Assembly: GCA_021816165.1 (NCBI GenBank)
Contig: JAKAYZ010000192.1
Coordinates: 1-5,735, forward strand
DNA length: 5,735 nucleotides
From: Planctomycetota bacterium
Lineage (GTDB): Bacteria > Planctomycetota > Phycisphaerae > WQYP01
Reading direction: 5' to 3'
Shown: positions 1-4,594 of the stretch, piece by piece
Position numbering within the stretch: position 1 is the first letter of the stretch
How the letters are laid out: each line of letters opens with the position of its first letter
Notes under the pieces: model-generated
Told to the model about the DNA's origin: nothing
What the model saw: only the letters and a program-made list of their open reading frames with translations
Databases searched by the model: none
Translations under genes and position numbers: made by a program

Positions 1-59
1 ACGCCGCCGCCAACGGTTCCGCATCCTAAAAGCCCGACACCAATTTTTATGTGCTGCAT
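1..59 (-). CDS. hom: Homoserine dehydrogenase, N-terminal fragment (runs off the left edge)
   Basis: Homoserine dehydrogenase reduces aspartate semialdehyde to homoserine with NAD(P)H in the cytoplasm, at the branch to threonine and methionine. Only 19 complete codons are visible, reading MQHIKIGVGLLGCGTVGGG, with the next codon beginning GT. This is the first beta strand and glycine-rich loop (GxGxxGxG) of the NAD(P)-binding Rossmann fold, and GLLGxGTVGxGV is the characteristic start of this family. The ATG at 59-57 is fixed by an in-frame TAA at 71-69. No strong Shine-Dalgarno precedes it. It follows the helicase gene on the same strand after 122 bases, and I found no convincing promoter or terminator in that gap. 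Another Rossmann oxidoreductase cannot be fully excluded from so few residues, but the wording of the loop is very typical of Hom. Confidence 0.8.
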   Translation of the reverse strand, partial: MQHIKIGVGLLGCGTVGGG

Positions 60-181
60 ATCGGCCCATTACGTTTAATCAGCGGTATAAGGGGCCTACG
101 ATAGCCACGGCCTGAACCGCCGACGCACTCATTCGACAGGTATTGTGCACGCAAATGCCCAAAATTTGTATGGCAAGCCGC

Positions 182-1516
182 CTATCGTCGCCGGCGGGTG
201 GGAAAACGCCCGTGAATGGGCCGGGGAGCGGCGGGTGCCGTCGGAGAAGACTCAAATGACGTGGGGGCATAACCTTCCGTTGCCGCCCCACTTCGATGCT
301 GCCCCCCCGCTGGGGACGACCGCCCCCCATTACCATGTTGATCGGGCCGGCGGTTCGGTTCGGGGCTGGGAGTAAAGCCGGGAATCTGCGCCGGTTCCAA
401 CAATACGTTGGTGAGCTTTTCAATCTCCGTCTGCATTTGCCCCTGCCCATTGGCGACAAACGTATACGCCTTGCCTCCCGCACCCATCCGGGCCGTGCGG
501 CCAACGCGGTGGACATATACTTCCGGGTCTTCCGGGACGTCATAATTAATGACATGAGTAATTTCATGAACATCAATGCCGCGGCTGGCCAGATCAGTCG
601 CCACGAGAATATTAATTTTCCCATGTCTGAAGCCACGCATCACGCGTTCCCGCTTGTTTTGCATCAGATCACCGTGGATGGCCGACGCGTTGAACCCGCG
701 TTCATTCAGTGCATTGGCCACTTTGTCGACGGTACGCTTGGTGCGGCAGAAGATAATCGCCAGACCGGGCTTTTCAGCCGTCAGCAACAGCTTGAGCGCC
801 CGCAATTTATCCCACGGATTTACCGCGGCGTAATATTGCTGAGCGCGGGCATTAGTTTGAGTGTCTTCAGGTTTTGCGGTGAATATCGTCTCCGGATTTC
901 GCATGTGCTGCTGCACCATCCGGTTAATCTCATCTGAGATGGTGGCCGAGACAAATATCATCTGCGGCTGGCTTCGGCAGGCGTTGATGATTTTCCGGAC
1001 GTCATCCCGAAAGCCGATGTCAAACATGCGGTCTACTTCATCAAAAACCAGATGCCGCACACGATCCAGTGGCAGCAGCCGCCGATCGTATAAATCTAAT
1101 ATGCGCCCCGGCGTGCCGACAATGACGTGGGGTTGGCGTTCCATCGCCTTTTCGTCGTGGAGTAATTTGCGCCCCCCATAGACACAGGCGATACGGGTGT
1201 GTTTGTGCCTGGCAAAGCGTACCATCTCACCTTCCACCTGCACGGCCAATTCGCGGGTGGGCACTACAATGAGCACCTGAAAACCGCCAGTGGCGTCCAG
1301 CTTTTGCAGCAGCGGCAATCCGAAAGCGGCGGTCTTGCCTGTACCCGTACGGGCCTGCCCGAGCACATCGCGTCCCGCCAACACGGGTGGAATCATGCGG
1401 CTTTGTATTTCCGATGGTTCTACAAAACGTATTTCGGCCAAGGCGCGCAGGATGGCGTGCTCTACACCAAGCTTCTCAAATGCAACTGGGATGGGTAATT
1501 CGGGGGAATGTGTCAA
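182..1516 (-). CDS. DEAD-box-family ATP-dependent RNA helicase with a DEVD motif II
   Basis: An SF2 RNA helicase of 444 residues, expected to unwind short RNA duplexes with ATP in the cytoplasm (ribosome assembly, mRNA turnover, cold growth). The motifs come in order: Q motif with Gln38; motif I ARTGTGKT (55-62); Ia PTRELAVQ (86-93); Ib GTPGR (134-138); motif II DEVD (159-162); motif III SAT (190-192); IV IIFCRTKR (254-261); V ATDLASRGID (306-315); VI HRVGRTARMG (336-345). The core ends near residue 380. A Pro/Gly/Ser-rich tail of about 65 residues follows, ending in PTRRRR, probably an RNA-binding extension. The motif order and the RhlE/CsdA-like length make the family certain. The variation is in motif II, where the usual Ala is Val, and in VI, where Gly is Ala. 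Start: an ATG at 1588 would add 24 residues, but the TTG at 1516-1514 has AGGAGAA six bases upstream and a promoter inside the longer version, so TTG is preferred. Which named helicase it corresponds to is not clear. Confidence 0.93.
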   Translation of the reverse strand: MTHSPELPIPVAFEKLGVEHAILRALAEIRFVEPSEIQSRMIPPVLAGRDVLGQARTGTGKTAAFGLPLLQKLDATGGFQVLIVVPTRELAVQVEGEMVRFARHKHTRIACVYGGRKLLHDEKAMERQPHVIVGTPGRILDLYDRRLLPLDRVRHLVFDEVDRMFDIGFRDDVRKIINACRSQPQMIFVSATISDEINRMVQQHMRNPETIFTAKPEDTQTNARAQQYYAAVNPWDKLRALKLLLTAEKPGLAIIFCRTKRTVDKVANALNERGFNASAIHGDLMQNKRERVMRGFRHGKINILVATDLASRGIDVHEITHVINYDVPEDPEVYVHRVGRTARMGAGGKAYTFVANGQGQMQTEIEKLTNVLLEPAQIPGFTPSPEPNRRPDQHGNGGRSSPAGGQHRSGAATEGYAPTSFESSPTAPAAPRPIHGRFPTRRRR

Positions 1517-1522
1517 AAAATG

Positions 1523-1529
1523 TTCTCCT
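1523..1529 (-). promoter_or_regulatory. Ribosome binding site that decides the helicase start
   Basis: Read on the minus strand this is AGGAGAA, six bases before the TTG at 1516. The upstream ATG at 1588 has no comparable site. This places translation initiation at TTG and makes the upstream codons 5' untranslated or promoter DNA. Confidence 0.7.
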
Positions 1530-1537
1530 AACGTGCT

Positions 1538-1566
1538 ATCGTATTGCAAAATTATAAATATATCAA
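1538..1566 (-). promoter_or_regulatory. Probable sigma-70-type promoter of the helicase gene
   Basis: On the minus strand a -35 box TTGATA (1566-1561, five of six consensus bases) is followed after exactly 17 bases by TACGAT (1543-1538, four of six). The surrounding DNA is AT-rich, including a TATAAT inside the spacer. Transcription would start about 15-20 bases before the Shine-Dalgarno/TTG start, giving a very short leader. The match is by eye only. Confidence 0.5.
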
Positions 1567-1594
1567 AACCACGTGGACATAAGGCCATCGGAAC

Positions 1595-1611
1595 AGGCCG
1601 GGCATCGGCCT
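1595..1611. repeat. Small perfect hairpin between ymdB and the helicase gene
   Basis: AGGCCG and CGGCCT form a perfect six-base stem around a five-base loop (GGCAT), about 43 bases after the ymdB stop codon. It could slow or end ymdB transcription, or protect its 3' end. No run of T follows on the minus strand, so it is not a standard intrinsic terminator. A partial direct copy (GCCATCGG at 1584-1591) lies next to it. Confidence 0.3.
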
Positions 1612-1653
1612 CAATCTGTGAGCCTTAAGTTACAGCATTACCATGGCTTATGT

Positions 1654-2490
1654 TTAATTTTTTCCTTTGGCGTCATCGGCATCGTAGGCATCCACGCGCT
1701 GGGTGCCGGCCACATCGCAGCGGACGATACTCAACGCTTTGCCGGTTTGCTCGTCAATTTCAGCAATGATGCCGCACATGCGTGGGTCGCCTGTTGCGAC
1801 ATCAAAAAACATATGCATGCCGGTAATAAGATGCTTGAGCACCACATCTTTGCGTCGGCCCAAAATGCTGTCATACGGCCCGGTCATGCCAAGATCAGAT
1901 ACAAACGCCGTACCGCCCGGCAGTACCCTTGCATCGGCTGTAGGTGTGTGGGTGTGCGTACCAAAATTCAAACTTACCCGGCCATCGAGGTGCCAGCCCA
2001 TGGCAATTTTTTCACTGCTTACCTCGGCATGAAAATCCACCACCCGCACCTTCACGTCCCGGGGCAACTCGGCAAGGATACGATCAACGGCATGAAACGG
2101 GCAATCCAAGTGTGGCGACATATTGGTGCGACCCATCACCTGAATAACCGCCACACTGACATCTGATGCGGTTTTGGCGATGGCGTAACCTTTTCCCACA
2201 GCCTCGGGGGCAAAATTGGCCGGGCGAATCAATCGATCGGAAGATTCCAAGAGGGGAAGCAATTCACGCCGACGGTAGGTGTGATCGCCCATGGTGCAGA
2301 CGTGTACACCGTAACTGCGCAATTTTTCAAACATGGGAGGCGTCAGGCCCGAGCCGGCGGCGGCATTTTCGGCGTTGGCTATGACCAGATCAATCTGATG
2401 CTCTTTAACGACCTGACCGAGCCGCTCCATTACCACATGCCGACCCGGTTTACCGACAATATCACCAATACATAAGATTTTGATCGCCAT
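1654..2490 (-). CDS. ymdB: YmdB/TIGR00282-family metallophosphodiesterase
   Basis: A calcineurin-like phosphoesterase of 278 residues, close to the usual length of this family. Bacillus subtilis YmdB hydrolyses 2',3'-cyclic nucleotides (cAMP/cGMP in assays) and affects the switch between motility and biofilm. The di-metal site is visible in order: GDIVGKPGR with Asp10; NAENAAAG with Glu41 and Asn42; MGDH with Asp69 and His70; VDFHAE with His154; GTHTHTPTAD with His179 and His181. The family signature FVSDLGMTGPYDSILG follows. Asp69 is an Asn in the usual GNH motif. The ATG at 2490 is chosen over an earlier in-frame ATG at 2565 because the conserved fold starts immediately (MAIKILCIGD) and GGGTGA lies just upstream. 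The zinc-ribbon gene ends 84 bases upstream on the same strand, so the two may be co-transcribed. The family assignment is firm. The cellular role here is inferred from distant relatives. Confidence 0.92.
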   Translation of the reverse strand: MAIKILCIGDIVGKPGRHVVMERLGQVVKEHQIDLVIANAENAAAGSGLTPPMFEKLRSYGVHVCTMGDHTYRRRELLPLLESSDRLIRPANFAPEAVGKGYAIAKTASDVSVAVIQVMGRTNMSPHLDCPFHAVDRILAELPRDVKVRVVDFHAEVSSEKIAMGWHLDGRVSLNFGTHTHTPTADARVLPGGTAFVSDLGMTGPYDSILGRRKDVVLKHLITGMHMFFDVATGDPRMCGIIAEIDEQTGKALSIVRCDVAGTQRVDAYDADDAKGKN

Positions 2491-2525
2491 TTCACCCGAC
2501 TTTGCCGACACGAACCAATCACTGC

Positions 2526-2553
2526 AGTCTAACCGCCAAGTTGGGGGCGTCAA
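2526..2553 (-). promoter_or_regulatory. Possible promoter of the ymdB-family gene
   Basis: On the minus strand TTGACG (2553-2548, five of six -35 bases) is followed after 16 bases by TAGACT (2531-2526, four of six -10 bases), within the 84-base gap upstream of the ymdB start. It could give this gene expression independent of the zinc-ribbon gene. The match is moderate and made by eye. Confidence 0.3.
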
Positions 2554-2574
2554 GGCGATCGGCATGCGAACTTG

Positions 2575-3012
2575 CTAATGATTACCCGCACCGGTCGATT
2601 GATGCTCCAAGGCGTTGGCCATATCCTGCGCTTCGCTGGCGCTCAACTTCGGATTGTTTATCTCAAATATGGTTCCATCAGGTTTGGTAAATTTCCACCC
2701 GGTCGATGTGCGGGTTTCCCTGATACCAAAGAAGGGCGCACCTGGCTGATGATGATTCAGCATTAAAAACAGGCCGAGGGAACATATCGCAATGACAAAT
2801 AAAAACACATAGGCCAGAATGCCCCCGGCGGAACCGCCCCGCGACGCTTGCTGTAGGGAGCCCCCGCGATAAGTACCGGGGGCGACCATTGGCGGCATCG
2901 TGGTGCCGGGCGCGAATGGAGCGCCGCAACCTTGGCAGTTCATTTCAGTTGGCGGAAGGCTGGCACCCGTGGGAAAGGCGGTACCGCAATACGCACATTG
3001 CAGCGCATTCAT
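2575..3012 (-). CDS. Small membrane protein with a double zinc ribbon
   Basis: A protein of 145 residues that I do not recognise as a named family. The N-terminus holds two CxxC knuckles (Cys6/Cys9 and Cys26/Cys29), as in zinc-ribbon proteins that bind one structural zinc. The two knuckles sit in a near-duplicate pattern CxxCGxxFxxGxxxPP, 20 residues apart. A Gly/Ser/Pro-rich linker (about 35-64) leads to one strong membrane helix, about residues 65-85 (ILAYVFLFVIAICSLGLFLML). A hydrophilic C-terminal domain of about 60 residues follows, including GWKFTKPDGTIFEI. By the positive-inside rule the zinc ribbon (Arg49, Arg58 nearby) is probably cytoplasmic and the tail outside, but this is inferred. 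The ATG at 3012 has an excellent Shine-Dalgarno. The gene is followed by ymdB after 84 bases. Its function is unknown: sensor, adaptor or assembly factor are all possible. Confidence 0.85.
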   Translation of the reverse strand: MNALQCAYCGTAFPTGASLPPTEMNCQGCGAPFAPGTTMPPMVAPGTYRGGSLQQASRGGSAGGILAYVFLFVIAICSLGLFLMLNHHQPGAPFFGIRETRTSTGWKFTKPDGTIFEINNPKLSASEAQDMANALEHQSTGAGNH

Positions 3013-3018
3013 ATAGTG

Positions 3019-3027
3019 AACCTCCTT
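3019..3027 (-). promoter_or_regulatory. Near-perfect Shine-Dalgarno of the zinc-ribbon gene
   Basis: On the minus strand this reads AAGGAGGTT, six bases before the ATG at 3012. It is the strongest ribosome binding site in the window. It fixes the start codon and suggests efficient translation. Confidence 0.85.
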
Positions 3028-3404
3028 GATAAGACGCCTGCAAAATATAGACGGGCATAATGACTACTGGTTGTTGACGCCCGCACGCTGCCCAACGGAG
3101 TTTATCGCCAACGCCGCCTGCGCAAAAGTGGATGCAAACCGAGGAAAATAGACTGCGAGAATGCAGACGCGGAACGCTCCGGCCCGATGGGTATGGCACC
3201 AGCCCGCAGGGCACCGACAGCCGACCTTTCAAGCTGAAGGAAGACCAATTTCGTCCCCCACCGATGTTGACTACGCGCTGACCTCCTGTATCTATCACCT
3301 CCAGATGACTGGCAAACTTTTACGGCACCATCCACACCATTGAAGTGCCCCAATCACCCGGGCAAATTGGCGCTTAATTCACGGCACCTGAGTTGGGAAC
3401 TTAA
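3028..3404. other. Intergenic stretch with no recognisable gene
   Basis: This lies between the DUF3472 gene and the Shine-Dalgarno of the zinc-ribbon gene. Both strands contain short open frames, for example a plus-strand frame starting at ATG 3132 and ending at TGA 3281 (49 codons), and minus-strand frames of about 80-115 codons. None has a ribosome binding site together with recognisable protein motifs. It presumably holds the promoter of the zinc-ribbon gene. The AT-rich patch at about 3041-3062 is the likeliest place, but I see no good -35/-10 pair. A weak hairpin (CCAAT/ATTGG, 3350-3370) follows the DUF3472 stop and has no T tract. Confidence 0.5.
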
Positions 3405-4310
3405 TCACCACGGAGGGAGGCGTTTGAGACATGACGGTACACGCCGGGAGAGGCGTTTAAGTTTGAGCATCTTTCCGACTGCAGTGTTTTCTCGCGTCGC
3501 ACCGCCAGTTGTCAGACGGATGCGGCTTCCCATCACCACCCCGGCGATATGACCCCGCGCTTCCCACGGCGCATGCGAGGACTCAAATGCAGCCCGTGTC
3601 AATTCAACCCACTTATTATGGCCGCGGCTGATCCACATGGGGCCAAAGATTGCCTGCCGCACCTCTTTGGCGCTAGCGGTATTACGACGAAAATCTTCAA
3701 TGAATGAATAATAACCGCTCCCTTCGCCGCTGATTATGCCCAACGGCTTTCCCGCCAATGTACTGAATGTGGCCAGATGCATCCAACGCTTTTTCCGCGA
3801 GCGGTAAATCCATAGACCGTAGGCCGTGCGTTGGCCGATTCTGCGTGATCTGATGGCGATGTGGTAAGCACGTCCCACGTGCCAGCGATAAGGGAATAAT
3901 ATATGTTCACCAGTACCTTCACCACCAAACCGCCCGGGGTGCCCCCCTGGTGCTGCGTACAGCACCCGCACCCAGTCGCCCGGCCTGACCGCCTTGTGAT
4001 GGATCGCAGGGACCGGGTTCCATATGGAAAAAATAATAACATGGCGGCCGTTGGTCAATTCCTGCAGGCCGCAGTAGCCATGCGAAAAGCCGCACACCTG
4101 AAAATAGCTGCCACGCTGCGACTTTAGAACCTTAACTGAATTGTAAACTGCGACTGCGGGCGGGGCATGATAAACCAGTAAAACACTTTGAGCCGCCCGG
4201 GGTTTTGCTCCAGCCATCAGGAATGCCACACTGATGATCACCACCCGCGGCCAGAACTGGGCACCGAGCTGCCTGCGGCTGGGCTTACTCAATGGCGGAT
4301 ATGACGGCAT
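3405..4310 (-). CDS. Secreted DUF3472-domain protein
   Basis: A protein of 301 residues. After a short basic N-terminus, a hydrophobic segment at about 22-35 (RVVIISVAFLMAGA) ending in PRAAQ looks like a signal peptide cut near residue 40, so the protein probably acts outside the cytoplasmic membrane. The rest matches the DUF3472 pattern. In order: YNSVKV (56-61), GSYFQVCGFSHGYCGLQE (67-84), VIIFSIWNP (91-99), GRFGGEGTG (126-134), W143 with VGRAY, WMHLATFST (176-184), GYYSFIEDFRRN (199-210), IFGPMW (221-226), KWVELTRAAF (233-242) and the closing RLTTGG (265-270). The biochemical activity of the domain is not established to my knowledge. Many relatives carry an extra N-terminal DUF5077 domain, which has no room here. 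A basic tail of 31 residues follows the domain. The ATG at 4310 has only a weak site (AAGAG, seven bases upstream). Confidence 0.85.
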   Translation of the reverse strand: MPSYPPLSKPSRRQLGAQFWPRVVIISVAFLMAGAKPRAAQSVLLVYHAPPAVAVYNSVKVLKSQRGSYFQVCGFSHGYCGLQELTNGRHVIIFSIWNPVPAIHHKAVRPGDWVRVLYAAPGGHPGRFGGEGTGEHILFPYRWHVGRAYHIAIRSRRIGQRTAYGLWIYRSRKKRWMHLATFSTLAGKPLGIISGEGSGYYSFIEDFRRNTASAKEVRQAIFGPMWISRGHNKWVELTRAAFESSHAPWEARGHIAGVVMGSRIRLTTGGATRENTAVGKMLKLKRLSRRVPSCLKRLPPW

Positions 4311-4334
4311 ATGACAACTCTTTTATCTGTCCAC

Positions 4335-4363
4335 TGTATAAACCTATGGCCGATAGATGGCAG
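4335..4363 (-). promoter_or_regulatory. Weak promoter-like pair upstream of the DUF3472 gene
   Basis: On the minus strand CTGCCA (4363-4358) and TATACA (4340-4335) are separated by 17 bases. Each matches four of six consensus positions. The pair lies about 25 bases before the ATG at 4310. It is suggestive only. Confidence 0.2.
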
Positions 4364-4459
4364 TATACCATTCCAGTTCTACCGCCAGCCCATTGGCCAC
4401 CACCCCAAAGCATTACACGCAACGCCGAGGATTTCAAAGTAATTATGCGGCTGCAATGA

Positions 4460-4582
4460 AGTGCCGCGCGGAAATGTCTCGGCCGCATTCACCGTATCGG
4501 ACAAACCGACGCCTGCCACCTTCAAAACCTTTTCGCCAACGATATTCGCGAGGATAAAGTCTATTTCCGGCTAATCGCTTAG
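4460..4582 (+). pseudogene. Relic of an SNF2-type helicase C-terminal domain
   Basis: This is the only protein-like sequence on the plus strand. The frame from 4460 to the TAG at 4580-4582 codes for 40 residues without a start codon. An in-frame TGA lies immediately upstream (4457-4459). Residues 8-16 read GRIHRIGQT, which is motif VI of SNF2/SWI2-type superfamily 2 helicases (RxHRIGQ, carrying the arginine finger). The next residues, [10 protein letters not shown] then [10 protein letters not shown], fit the strand and helix that follow motif VI in bacterial SNF2-like helicases (pattern CHxxNLxAxxTREDxVYxRL). A complete helicase would need several hundred residues upstream and a tail downstream. 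Neither is here, so I read it as a decayed fragment left between two minus-strand genes. The type of parent (defence-island helicase, phage or chromosomal) cannot be decided. A chance match is unlikely but not excluded without a search. Confidence 0.5.
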
Positions 4583-4594
4583 GCGTGGCAAGCC

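Noticed and set aside
60..181. Search for a tRNA, promoter or terminator between the helicase and hom
   Set aside because: No cloverleaf, T-loop sequence, paired -35/-10 boxes or hairpin with a T tract could be found by eye. Only four-base GGCC inverted repeats occur.
79..636. Minus-strand open frame of 185 codons overlapping the 3' end of the helicase gene
   Set aside because: It is an out-of-frame shadow of the helicase gene and has no recognisable motif. The helicase frame carries motifs V and VI and the tail through this region.
3132..3281. Plus-strand frame of 49 codons in the gap between the DUF3472 and zinc-ribbon genes
   Set aside because: It has no Shine-Dalgarno, no recognisable motif, and lies opposite to its neighbours. 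Frames of this length are expected by chance.
2945..3298. Minus-strand frame of 117 codons overlapping the start of the zinc-ribbon gene
   Set aside because: It overlaps the well-supported zinc-ribbon gene and its Shine-Dalgarno in another frame, and its composition is irregular (many Ser, Arg and Cys, no domain).
3350..3370. Possible terminator hairpin after the DUF3472 gene (CCAAT/ATTGG)
   Set aside because: The stem is five to six base pairs with a mismatched interior, and no T tract follows on the minus strand.
4391..4582. Minus-strand frame of about 63 codons with a protein-like composition (contains NYFEILGV, resembling the start of a J-domain)
   Set aside because: It is the codon-aligned antisense of the plus-strand SNF2-like frame, which explains its open, protein-like look. 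It lacks a start codon near its beginning, and the J-domain resemblance stops after a few residues (no HPD).
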